A stretch of DNA of 64,000 bases, taken from Labyrinthula sp. Ha. Lineage: Eukaryota; Sar; Bigyra; Labyrinthulida; Labyrinthulaceae. How positions within the stretch are numbered: position 1 is the stretch's first letter; every line of letters begins with the position of its first letter. Below are positions 35,701-46,252 of this stretch, in pieces. The translations under genes were made by a program, and so were the position numbers. Under the pieces are notes generated by a model. That model was not told where the DNA came from. It did not search any database and worked only from the letters and a program-made list of their open reading frames with translations. The DNA lies in NCBI GenBank assembly GCA_015227615.1, contig JAALGZ010000001.1:1240001-1304000 (forward strand), given 5' to 3'.

Positions 35701-36795
35701 GTTGACTTATGTTTTGCGTGGTCCTTGTAGAGTAGATGATTGAAAGATGATATAAATATTATATAGACCGCGAATAAGGTTTTGTGAGGAATAGTTAGCG
35801 TTTCTCCTCTCCTAGTCAACTTCTATTAGCCCTTTATCAAGTGCTGTTTAGCTGATGAGGACTTAGTTACCCGACCCAACTAAATTTCCAAGGTGGCAAT
35901 AAAAGCAAAATTTAGGCTTCTATAGAAATTAGGTTTTATTTGGTAAGCTCTTCAACCATATTATGTGCTTCATAAATAAATTTTATTTTACGAACTAATT
36001 TGCTTTAATGTAATAGCTTTGGAAATGTCTTGTTCTACAGTGTTTATAAACCTTTAAGCTTCAGTCTCCTCACGAATACATATAGTTTACATCCTTCTCG
36101 GCTTAGGGTTCAAGTGGATAAGAAATTTTCTGAGAACCATAAACTTTAATTCCACTTTTATTGCTCATTCAAGACTTACTAGCTGTAAGTTGATAGAGCA
36201 GTCAATGAGAACATGTTTAATCAAAATCACTGTAAGCTAACCAACTAATTAATTAACTTTTTATAGCATATTTATTGAATGTTCTATATCTACAGGGTGC
36301 TCCCATACGCCCTCGTACAGGCGTTATTCGGAAGATCTTTTCATTTCTTGAATATTAGTCTGCACATGCACGCCCAAATTCTGCATTAATGTTATCCCAT
36401 AATTTCATTTAATAGACTCTAATCCTTTGTTCCTAGAGTTTCAACAGCTTTTAACCTTTCCAAACTGCATGGTTCGTCGTTTGCCATTTAGTCAGACTCT
36501 CCTGTACTCAACTATTTTCATTTGTTTACATACATCGTTGATTTCAATATTACTTTCTATCTGAATAGGTTTACTTTTCTCTGGTAAAGTCCATATTTCT
36601 TGAGGCTTACAAGTTACGAATATAAATACTTGATGTTCACTGAATTACATACATCGGTTCTCAAAATCGTAACTAGTCGTTTTGGACGTAAGGTGTTACG
36701 CACTAGCAGTGACTTCATAATACATAATAATTCTTTAGATACTATTTATTTGCACACGGCAATATTTACAAAATCAAAGTTATATAATGGTCACT

Positions 36796-38319
36796 TTAAC
36801 AGTTTTTATTCTCATCCAAACGTTTTTTATACTTGGAACTGACATCTTTGGTAAACTCCAGGAAAGAAGGAGAAGCTGCAGAACTCGCAATCTCTGAAGC
36901 TTGGACTCTTTTTCTTTTGTAAAACCCTTTGACAGTTGCCCTTTTTTTATTCAGCTGGGGGCTTAGTTTATTATTTTTCTTACTATTTTGCCTTTTCAAA
37001 CTCAATCCCTCTTTAAAACTTTTTCCTTTTTGTAACTGCCACGAACTTGGACTAACAGCTCCTTCTACGTTTTTCTTTCTATTTTTTCTTCTTCCTTTAC
37101 TCTTCTTCCTTGAGTATGGATTTAAACCATGATCCAAAGGTTCAAGATTATTATATCGTGGATTTTTCAATGACTTCATGGTTGTTACATTATGCGGACT
37201 TTTAGATATATTCAACTGCTCAGTTCGTGGTGGTAAATCTGGAGGAGTATTAGGTTCGGTTTGTTTAAAGCTAGATCCAGGTTTAGATGTAACAAGAGGA
37301 GGAAGACTTGATTTTCCAGATTCCTCACTCGTTGCATTAGATTTGCTATCTGGAGAAGTTGGCATAAATTGGTTACTCATCTGTTTATTTATCGAATAAA
37401 GTACCCTTGCAGATGCTGTCCTAAATATATTAGCTGAGGGAAGCTGACTTTTAAAGTTATTTCTCTTATTCTTCAGATAGACTTCTGGTGAAATAAAAAA
37501 GCCTCCTTTTTCTTTTGGTACAAAATATAAACGGATACCGGAAATAATAGCCGTTAACTCTAAAGTCAACAAAAACGCAGAAATTATTATAAAAATAGGT
37601 GCAAAACTCTTACCTAGTATTTGAGCCGCATCCAAGCAGAAAAAACCAGTGTCTATGCCAAAGTTTTCATTTTCTTCTCCTTGAGTTATTGTATCTTGTA
37701 AATTGTCTTGATTTATATTCTGTAGGAGAGTATTTAACTCGTCTTCAAGTGTTTGATTTGCTGAACAAAGATCTCCACTGTGAGTTTGAGGAATCACGCC
37801 AACACCGTCGGAAAGGACAGATATTGCAATTGCTTGAATAGAAACTCCACAACAGTTACCATCATTTTGGATATCTTCCCATAGTTCTTCGGTTCCAATA
37901 GTTTGTGAAAAGCCAATTAGTCGTTGTTCATTATTGAAAGTTATTGCTGCAACTAAACCAAAACCCAAATCTTCCAAGATATCTTCATTTCCTGTCGCAA
38001 GAAAAAAGAATAAACTATGTGCAGCAAGTTGTCCCACTAAACCAAAAATGGAGATGGAAAGCATTAAGATAACACATAGCTCTTTCTTTCTAATTAATCC
38101 AAAAAAACCACAAAAAGAAGTCAGAAGATAGTACGAAGATAGAACAACAGATATAATGAATACTTCTCTAGGAGAAAAAAATATAGGTTGGGTTGTCAAA
38201 GAAAAAGCGATTATGGATGCACCAAACAAGCCAAAGGAAGAGGCAAACAGGAATGCCGTAGAACATAAGAATGTATTGACTGAGCAATATATGGTTCTAT
38301 CTTTTTGTTGTTGTTCCAT
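36796..38319 (-). CDS. Tetraspanin-like protein, copy 4 (507 aa, long cytosolic tail)
   Basis: Intronless, ATG at 38319 to TAA at 36796. Juxtamembrane sequence is IYCSVNTF, so one of the two cysteines is replaced by Tyr. Four membrane segments, CCG at 156-158, C185 and C228 in the loop. The tail has PDLPPR (360-365), NPRYNN (from 386), a K/R-rich stretch (about 404-455) and SPSFLEF (483-489), ending in Cys507. Segments 1-3 are closest to copy 1 (SFGLFGASI, LTTQP, FFFLATGNE), as is the 5' flank (TACTGGGAATTTGT shared). Loop and segment 4 are closest to copy 3. The loop differs at normally conserved sites (SVLSDGVGVIPQTHSGDLC), so its ligand surface may differ. Same predicted scaffold role. Confidence 0.85.
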   Translation of the reverse strand: MEQQQKDRTIYCSVNTFLCSTAFLFASSFGLFGASIIAFSLTTQPIFFSPREVFIISVVLSSYYLLTSFCGFFGLIRKKELCVILMLSISIFGLVGQLAAHSLFFFLATGNEDILEDLGFGLVAAITFNNEQRLIGFSQTIGTEELWEDIQNDGNCCGVSIQAIAISVLSDGVGVIPQTHSGDLCSANQTLEDELNTLLQNINQDNLQDTITQGEENENFGIDTGFFCLDAAQILGKSFAPIFIIISAFLLTLELTAIISGIRLYFVPKEKGGFFISPEVYLKNKRNNFKSQLPSANIFRTASARVLYSINKQMSNQFMPTSPDSKSNATSEESGKSSLPPLVTSKPGSSFKQTEPNTPPDLPPRTEQLNISKSPHNVTTMKSLKNPRYNNLEPLDHGLNPYSRKKSKGRRKNRKKNVEGAVSPSSWQLQKGKSFKEGLSLKRQNSKKNNKLSPQLNKKRATVKGFYKRKRVQASEIASSAASPSFLEFTKDVSSKYKKRLDENKNC

Positions 38320-38358
38320 TTGACTATTATTGTCGTTTTGGTTTTGTCCAGTAGTAAT
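38320..38358 (-). promoter_or_regulatory. Conserved block upstream of tetraspanin-like copy 4
   Basis: A diverged version of the TTACTACTG-to-AAAAC block found before the other copies. Function inferred from position. Confidence 0.3.
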
Positions 38359-41300
38359 TATATACTAAAGACTTTTGAACCTCGAGAAACAGATACTCTT
38401 ACTGGGAATTTGTTAAAAGTGGGATATCACAGTACATATAATTTTCTAATTTTTGGTGTTCTTCAGTTGGTTGAAAGAGTTCCCAACAGTTCTGACATAA
38501 TAAAAGCATGTTCTTTCAGTTTCAATCATTAAACTCTTGATTCGTTTTGTACATGAATAATATTATCAAAATGGAAGCCTTCAATATATATTCGATAAGA
38601 AATTGATAAGTAAGCTTGATAGTAAACAACTCAATTAATAATTTATCAATGCCGTTTTGATAAGTCAAAGGTATATTTAACGTGAATAATATTATTAATT
38701 GATAAATACTCGATAATCAATATTGTTACTGCTTTAATAACATAAACATATAATTCAGTTTATTAAAAAATTACTGGCATGACGATAGTCATATAAAATC
38801 ACCAAGTTTATTTTATTTTTTAACGTAACTATAACGAAAGAAAATTCACAAATGTTTTCATCGGAAACAGAAGAAAATATTCAGTACCAAGGCATTAATG
38901 ATATAAAACCTTAAGTATTATTAAATAACTAAAAGAGTTTTTATCAACAACCTCAACAAAATTACCAAAGTCTTGGCAGGATCCATATTTAATAAGAGGT
39001 CAATACTGAAATAGTTAAAAAATAATAATGAAAATGGTTTTACCCTTGAAGCATAATAAAACTTTTTTAGACCCCAGGATTCCAAGTTTGGATGAGAACC
39101 TTTGTACACTGGAGATGAAATAATATAAATTTTTATGGTGTTATTGCGCGAAAGAGGAAGAAAGTTCATTCTCTGTAAATTTTCCGATGCTATTCGCTAC
39201 AAACTTCTCTCCCTAACATTTAATTTTATCTAAACTTAAAGGAAGCAGTGGTCAAAGGTCTAGGATCGTTCATATGCCCCATGTTAGAGTTGTCATATGA
39301 TAGTTGTCACCAACAATGTACAATAGCACTACATCCTTAGAGATGTTTTATCTACCAATGCTGAGATTGTTTTAACCTCGACGGACCCGAACTCAATTGA
39401 ATTGAAAGACCAAACGAAGGGAAAAAATGTAGGGGTGTAGCAAATAAAAGCTTCAGCTTATCCTCAGAAATGGTACAAACGCAAGTAATAGGGCATTGGA
39501 AGATATTGATATCTATTCCAAAGAAACTTTATTACACCCTCGCCATTTATTGGTTTCAAAAATTTGGGAAAAGCATATCTCAAACTAATTCAATAAAATT
39601 AGCTGCCACGATAGAGTTTTCAACTCATGTAGATCTGATAGATGACATGGCAAATACTCTTGTAGACGTTAAACGGAAGACAACGGAGAAAAATAACCTG
39701 ATACTATTCATAAACGCTAGGAAATAGCCTTTCTTTTATAATACATATGTATTTCTCAGTATTCTATCTGGTTATTATCCTATATAATTATTAGGAATTC
39801 TTTTGCTGTTTAGGTACATTAATTGGAATATCCAAATTTTGAGCTCCTAGTGGTACAATATTCACCCTAGTCTTGTAACGTTATAATATCTGTATATCAC
39901 ATCTATGCCATGGAACACAATAAATGAGATTAGTATGCTACCCATACAAATCTAGAAAAATATGAACGGTGACGAATGTTCCGTTTTATTAAACCATATT
40001 ATTCCAATCAGATACACATTCCGATGTTGCCAACATGCCAACACTTTCAAGCAATGAACAAAAGAAAAAGAAACAGATATCTTACAATTTGTATGTATGC
40101 TTACTCGAATAGTGACCCAATGTATGAAAAATACAATTTCTTGATGTTTTTTTCGGGTTTATTTATGTATCGACTTACAGGGAAACTAAAAACGAAAAAT
40201 TTTAACCAACTCTGAACTACACAAAAAACATGATGATCAACTAGGGTTGTACAAAATATTGATTGATCAGATACTTTTACCGCATTATTATAAGAGCTAA
40301 AGCAAAGACTTGTTCCTAAAAACATTTTTATGGATTCTAATATCTATTATACTATTGTTGCTGAATTTAATTATCTATGATTTATTGTCTAGGTTATTTG
40401 GTTTGAGTAAACGTAACTCAGAGAATATCTTGATTGTTAACTGTGATTTGTACCTGAAAAGAGACACCTTGCTCTGCTCAAGCAAGTAAGCTAGTGTTCA
40501 ATACATATGAACTATTTGCTTTCAGTGATCGCTTAAACCCAATTTCAAGCAAAGAACAAAGATTAGATCACTCAAGCTAAGTCATTAAATAATAGCCCTT
40601 GATGAGGACAATTAATTCGTTCGGTGACAGCAGTTCTGAACCTTCAAAACGACAGTCAACATAGATTAGAATGATAAAAATAAGCAGCAAAACACTTAAG
40701 ATGTCGTGTTCTTTTCTTATCATGATTCAAAAATTAGAGAGAATTGTGTACAATGAGTTCTTACACAACGAAGAATTCTAAATTAAATGGTTGAAATTAT
40801 ATATGTTGGTTTTTGCTAGCACCAAAAATGGTTAACCATCGTCACTATTTGTAGCTATCCTTGTTTGTTCTTTATACGTGAAATGTTGTTTTTATTATGT
40901 ACGGAATTGATACGGCCACAGAGTATTTACACCAAGAGAGAAAAATATCCTACTTAGGAAAGACGTAATATGGAATCAAACAAATCATAATATGTACGAA
41001 AAGAGGTATGTTGCCTTATCGATATAGTGGCACATTTAATTAATTCCTTTTGCAGTCTACTAGCTGAAATGAACTTTTCATAAATCATTTGGCGGTAAGG
41101 GATGGATTATGAATAGGTATATCTGTTTCCCAAGTTCATCAAGAAAAAATAAACAAATTGTTTGAGTTCTTTAGTACCTCTGTGAGTTGCTTGATAATGC
41201 AGAGAAGCAAACCTTAGATTCAGGTAGAAGATATGAGCTACAGTTGTCGCGATATAGCACGAAGCTATTTAACCTCATTTGTCTATATTACCAACTTGCC

Positions 41301-44300
41301 TAAATTGGATAAGAATATAAGTTTCAAAACTTGTTTCAAGGCTACTTGATGTTATTAATCAACTAGCACTAAAAAGATGGGTAACATTATCTGTCATCAA
41401 GTTGGAAACAAGCAGACAAGCTAACTAGATACCTTAGTACAATTATGTATCCTTTATCTTAAAGCTTACAGAAACAAAGCTATTTTCATATTTATTACGC
41501 ATGTCAAATAGTGAAGGTATCACTCTGGTTCTTGATGAATATGAAATATCTTTTAGTCAAGTACCCGGGGAATGTCCAAAGGATTTTATTTTGTATCATC
41601 TTCATTGGCAGGGTATTAAAGATTTGAAAAAAAGTATCAGTATTCCTATGTACCATAAGACTAAATGACCTAGCTTCTGTAGCCAAATCTTGTTGAGAAA
41701 AATTCTGCTGCGGTTGTACTTAGGTGCTAATACTTAACTCGGCATTACTCAACCCCATTCACCACCTCGTCGTATGGAAATATTACAAGCTCTAGTATCT
41801 GACACGTGATTTTATATTTGTACCAAAGTATAGGGCTTCCATAAGTTCCATGTGGGAGCATATTGCTCCTTTTCCGGATATGAAATAAAAGGTTTTGATG
41901 TATTTATAAATTGTAACATCGGAAGGGCAAAATCTAAAGTTAAGATAAATTATTTCAGAGCCCAAAAATTGTTTAGATGTGCGGTAGAAGGGCTATCAAA
42001 TATGAACCTGTATTGCTATGACCTAGAGGAGATATAAAAAATCAGAATTACCGAGATAAGCATCTCCAAACTTGCGACGTGCCTGCTTACCTGGTCCTCT
42101 TTTCCCCTTAAATTTCTGAACGGAAGATGCACATATATGCCGCATTATAAAGATTCCCAAATCTCTGTTCAAGTTGCAGTGGGACGCAATTCTATAGTTT
42201 TTGCTGCGTTTCTGGTATATTACTAAATTCTTTGTTGAAGATGGATATGGAGACTTGAACGGGTATTCTGTTCCCAAGTTAGTGCATCCTGGGATTTTCT
42301 CAGAAAGGGTTGTAGGACTGAATGTTTCTTCAAATATTTGTATTGTTGTCGGTAGGTAGACAGTTCATCAATAGGTCTATGAGCAGGGGCTAAAGAAAGC
42401 TTGTCTAAGAACTAAAAACAAATTGTTTAGTTTTCTGTGTGAAGCTAATTGGCCTCAAATTCCACTGTTCTAAGGGTTTTTAAAGTTTTAACAATTTAAT
42501 TTGGTATCCACGAGTTCTAAATTAAAATTAGATCCAGTTCTTAGCTGTAATATACTAAAAACCACCTTTTCCTAGTTATTCAAATTCTGGAATATCTCAT
42601 TCCGCCATCTAAACCTCCTTATCTGCATCTGCAATAGTAAAGTATTTTCCTCTAATGTCTTAAAAACTCATATGACTATTTCTAAAATACAAACACATAA
42701 TTTTTTGATAGCTGCAACAATTAACAAGTTGCAAAATAGGTATGTATTAAACAGATTATTTTCATGTTTATATCTCTTCTCGTCTAAACATGTCTTGTGA
42801 GTCTTAATTTCAGAAATTGTTTTGTATTGAGCAAATTATTTGCCTGTACAAATTCGAAATGGACATTTACTCTTGCTGAATGCAAGAGTTAAATTATAAG
42901 CCAGTGATATTTCATTTACATTATCTCCTACATTATTTGCCAGTTACTTTCATATAAATCCAGATTGTAGTGGGTTTTGAAGCAAATAGGGTTTTCAGAC
43001 TTTCTAAGCTTTCGCTCAATGTTCGTGCTAGCTTACTTATTCTTAGAATATTAAAGAAATATTCTTTTAGAAATTTTTAAATCCTCAGCGAAATCTCAGT
43101 TGACAGCTCTCGTTCAGGGCGTAACCTTTCATCTTGGTCCAGGTGTCATTTTATGCTCTTTCTAGCAAGATTTCTTGACTACACAATCAGATATACCTTA
43201 TTCTGATTGACTCAATTTTTGATTGCCTAAAATAATTATTAAAAAGTATAACAAGAACTAGTTCTGAAAATAAAGAACAAGCACAAGCATCAGGTCGGAA
43301 ACTGAGGACAAGAAGAATGTATCGTATAAGAATAAACTCAAGTTTTAGCTCAGCTCTAAACTATCAGTTAACAGTAAAGTTAAATGCATAATTGTTATTA
43401 AAGTGATTGAGTAAACAAACAGTAGAAGATGTTATTTCTAGCCTCAAATCAGGCTCTATAAAGATATTCATGACAAACAGAACTCAAGAGTGAATATTTC
43501 CTTGAGCTAATTCATAAAACCATATGCACAAGCTTTTTTCATTTAGATCAGGTTATCTTGGAAAATGAATCAAGCAAACAAACTACAGATGTTGATATTT
43601 TACACATAATTTTAAAAGATGAGCATGGTAGAAGGAAAACCATTAGTATTTTCTTTATTTTATTTCGCCCTTTTGCTACTCATAGGGAGGTTTGTTAATG
43701 TTGAACAAGAAGATGAAGAATATACTAGTCGAAAATCAAAAAGGGATTGGGTTTAGGCTCAAGCTAGAGTTTCCTAGAATACTAATATATTTTAAGTTTC
43801 ATCAAAACTACTTAAATCCTACGACTTTGTTTGATTTCAATACAAAACTGTACCTGCTCACTTTGGAGATTCAAGAATCAAAATTTTTAAGACTCTAAGC
43901 ACGTTACATGGAACATCTGCTTATTAACATTTATAAATTCTTGAACGTATCTGTGCTGAAGTTATGGAAAAAGATTTTAATCAATCTTCACCTTCATCGA
44001 GGGTCGAATCATGGGAGGTATTTTTAAAGGAGTATGCCAACTCTAACTTTAAGGATTATGTTTAATTTTAAAAAGATATATATGTTATTCTATAGAAGAA
44101 GCAGAAGAGTCCACTTTAATATTAAGTTTTTAACTTTGACTGTTTACTTGCAGTGTTGTAGTGTGCTTCACTTTGTTTCCAACCCCCTTTATATTTTCTC
44201 TATGGGAAATTACATTCTGCACATCGTTGATTTTTTATATATATGGTAAAACCTTATTTTGTGAAATTGCTCCAACCAATCAGATCAGGCGGAGTATTTG

Positions 44301-44337
44301 ACTCTGGTGTTTAAAAACCAATGTCCGTTTAATTTCC
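38359..44337. other. Gene-free spacer between the tetraspanin-like cluster and the SANT gene
   Basis: No supported gene. The part at 38.54-38.72 kb is rich in TTGATAA/TTATCAA motifs like the other 5' flanks. An open frame at about 39.47-39.73 kb has no recognisable motif. CCAATCA lies at 44277-44283, about 55 bases before the next gene. Confidence 0.55.
44273..44286 (+). promoter_or_regulatory. CCAAT-box-like motif before the SANT gene
   Basis: CAACCAATCAGATC lies about 52 bases before ATG 44338. The unknown coiled-coil gene has AACCAATCAGATTG at 1372-1385, about 45 bases from its ATG but in the opposite orientation relative to the gene. CCAAT boxes are known to work in either orientation. 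Two cases are suggestive only. Confidence 0.3.
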
Positions 44338-45456
44338 ATGCATACTGAAAGCACGACACAATATTGCATTACCACATCTCTGGGGATAAATAACCGTTCG
44401 TTGAAGATGCCAAAGCCAAAAACTAATACAAGCTCGCAAGACAGCAAAAGCCTTTGGAATTATGCTTTGTCCCCAGGGTGGACAAAAAAGGAAACAGAAG
44501 TTTATAGATTGGTTCTGATGAAGTATGGTCTTGGTAAATGGTCAGATATAATTAGTAGTGGCTTCTTGCCTCACAAGACTGCAAACCAGCTGAACATGCA
44601 GATGCAAAGAATGTTAGGTCAACAAAGCACTGCTGAATTTTTTGGTTTGCATATTGATCCAGAAATTATTTGGCAAAAAAATATAAAGATTAAAGGTTTA
44701 AGAAAAAATGGTGGATGTTTAGTGAACATGGGAAACAATCCAACTAAAGAAGAAACAAATTTGAAAAGGGAAAAGAATAAAGAATATGAGCTGAGTAAGA
44801 AAGAAATAGAAGATTTATTTATTCCACGATTATTGCATCATGAAATATGGGGATCTAAAGAAAGTTTAGAAGAAAATCCTGTAAGTTGTGAAAGAGAAGA
44901 TCAAATAATCTCATATAAGTTGGAAGATATTGAAAACTTGTTAAAAGAGAAAAGCTTGATTGAACGAATATTAGAGCGAAGAGTTCAAGGTTTCTCAACA
45001 AGTGAGAAACAAAATGAAGGGGACGATGAATATGTTCGAATGTCTAATATAAGAAAAAAATTAAAAGTGGGGATTGAAAAACACAGTAAGTTTCAATTAT
45101 TTCAAAGAGTTCGACTTCAATTTAGTGATAAAAGTTGGTATGATGGAACAATTGTTAAAGTAAATGTAAGAATAAATAACACTTTTTACGATATTGAGTT
45201 TGATGATGGAGATTTTGAAAAAGATGTTGAAGAAAAAGATGTTTTTAAAATTGAAGAAAAAAACTTTGAAAAAGGAGAAAAAGTTGAAGTTATGAAAAAG
45301 AAAAAAAACAAAGAAGAAATTAATTGGATTCAAGCTCGAGTTTTAGAAATAAAAGAGAATACAGTAAGAGTTGAGTATAAAAACAAAGGAAAAAGAACGC
45401 AAGAAGTATTTGCTAAGGCAAATATTAGAAAACTTGAAGAAAAGGAAGAAGGCTAG
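44338..45456 (+). CDS. SANT/Myb-like and Tudor-like chromatin-associated protein
   Basis: Single exon, 372 residues from ATG 44338. A second in-frame ATG at 44407 (residue 24, MPKPKTNTS) may be the true start, because family-like sequence begins there. Residues about 40-115 form a Myb/SANT-like unit: LWNYALSPGWTKKE, then LMKYGLGKWSDIISSGFLP, then LNMQMQRMLGQQSTAEFFGL. I recall this extended LGQQSxAEFxGLH form in uncharacterised protist proteins. Residues about 252-303 look like a Tudor fold (VRLQFSDKSWYDGTIVKV, YDIEFDDGD), and about 308-368 may be a second one (KGEKVEVMKKK, RVLEIKENTVRVEYKNKG). A charged helical linker joins them. Predicted nuclear DNA or histone-tail reader; targets unknown. 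Its TAG overlaps the TAG of convergent RRP36 in a CTAG. Confidence 0.75.
   Translation: MHTESTTQYCITTSLGINNRSLKMPKPKTNTSSQDSKSLWNYALSPGWTKKETEVYRLVLMKYGLGKWSDIISSGFLPHKTANQLNMQMQRMLGQQSTAEFFGLHIDPEIIWQKNIKIKGLRKNGGCLVNMGNNPTKEETNLKREKNKEYELSKKEIEDLFIPRLLHHEIWGSKESLEENPVSCEREDQIISYKLEDIENLLKEKSLIERILERRVQGFSTSEKQNEGDDEYVRMSNIRKKLKVGIEKHSKFQLFQRVRLQFSDKSWYDGTIVKVNVRINNTFYDIEFDDGDFEKDVEEKDVFKIEEKNFEKGEKVEVMKKKKNKEEINWIQARVLEIKENTVRVEYKNKGKRTQEVFAKANIRKLEEKEEG
45453..45456. other. CTAG carrying both convergent stop codons
   Basis: TAG at 45454-45456 ends the SANT/Tudor-like gene. TAG on the other strand (bases 45453-45455) ends RRP36. The coding regions overlap by four bases. Confidence 0.9.
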
Positions 45457-46252
45457 TTTCTTTTCTGTCTCTTTTTTCTGTTTTGTTTTGATATATACGA
45501 GTTCAATTTTCCCTTTTCCTCTAGTTTATCATATAAAAGTTCTTTTTCTTTTTTCTTTATAACACTTTTCTTTTCAAACCAAACTTTCTTTCCTTTCTCT
45601 ACCTTTTTTAGTTCTTCTTTTTTAAATTTTCTTTTCACTTCTCTTTCAATATTTTTTCTTTCTAATCTACTTCTTTCTTGTTCGAGTTGTGTCAACTCCT
45701 TCATTACAGTTTTACGTTCTTCTCTTGTCATTTTTCTCTCTTCTTTATCTTTTTTCAATGCCTTTTTCAGAGTTAAAATTTCACTCTCTCTATATTCTTT
45801 TAAAAAAGAATATCTTTTTTCAAAAACAATATCAGGAATATTTGAATCTGAAACAAATCTTGGATCTCTGTTTTTAAACTTGTGTACTCCTCTGTTCAAA
45901 TCCCAAAGAAATAAAAAGAAACAAAGAAATACTTTAACTTAGACACGGGTGTCTTTGAAGAAACCACAGTGGGAGATTTATTATTTTTACGAAACGGCTT
46001 AGGAATACTATTTTTTTCTTCGAAATTTTTTTGTTCAACTACTGGACAAGGCAAACCTGCTAACCAAGTGTCAATATATTCTTTAGAAGGAAGGTTCAAG
46101 AGCTCGTGAAGTGGTTGACCATTTATTCCTTCTTTCTTAACTTTGTTCAACTTTTTAAACCTAAAATGAAAAAAAGGGAACCAAATTAACGATAAATTGG
46201 AGAGAGATTCCCGTAAACTGGCTCTCAAAGCCTCTATTTTGTCTGTCTTCAT
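45453..46252 (-). CDS. RRP36: RRP36 rRNA-processing protein, three exons
   Basis: Nucleolar factor for early 18S rRNA maturation (SSU processome). Exons on the minus strand are 46252-46182, 46160-45933 and 45891-45453; together 738 bases, 245 residues. Splicing gives the family order: SLSNLSL then FKKLNKVKKEG (the helix block near the N-terminus), a variable linker, SSKTPVSKLK, then KFKNRDPRF, then FEKRYSFLKEYRESEI, a long E/R/K coiled coil, WFEKKSVIKKKEKELLYDKL and a basic C-terminus NRKKRQKRN. RDPRF, the YxFL block and the KKSxIKKKE block are strong RRP36 signatures. The protein ends in the CTAG shared with the convergent SANT gene. ATG at 46252 is the first in frame, and the N-terminal acidic region of larger homologues is absent. 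Confidence 0.85.
45892..45932 (-). other. Spliceosomal intron 2 of RRP36 (41 bp)
   Basis: In gene orientation it begins GTATTTC and ends TTTGAACAG. Removal joins KTPVSKLK to GVHKFKNRDPRF in frame, as the family requires, and removes a stop codon. Confidence 0.85.
46161..46181 (-). other. Putative 21-bp intron 1 of RRP36
   Basis: In gene orientation GTTCCC, a T run, then CATTTTAG. Its length is a multiple of three without a stop, so it could be retained as seven extra residues. Removing it gives SNLSLIWFKKLNKVKKEG, which fits the RRP36 helix better than the version with PFFHFR inserted. Pyrimidine-rich content and a consensus acceptor support an intron. Confidence 0.5.

Larger units (their letters stand above)
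25753..36795. other. Longest gene-free spacer, between copies 3 and 4
   Basis: About 11 kb without a supported gene. It contains a TA-flanked MITE at 32604-32725, a repeat shared with the copy 1 flank at 27044-27170, and a hairpin-capable inverted repeat with 12-base arms at 26575-26586 and 26612-26623. The remaining frames are short and featureless. Confidence 0.6.

Noticed and set aside
39470-39727. 85-codon open frame, plus strand
   Set aside because: No recognisable domain and no splice partners that extend it sensibly.
45097-45333. Phe/Asn-rich frame, minus strand
   Set aside because: Antisense shadow of the Lys/Glu-rich end of the SANT/Tudor-like protein.
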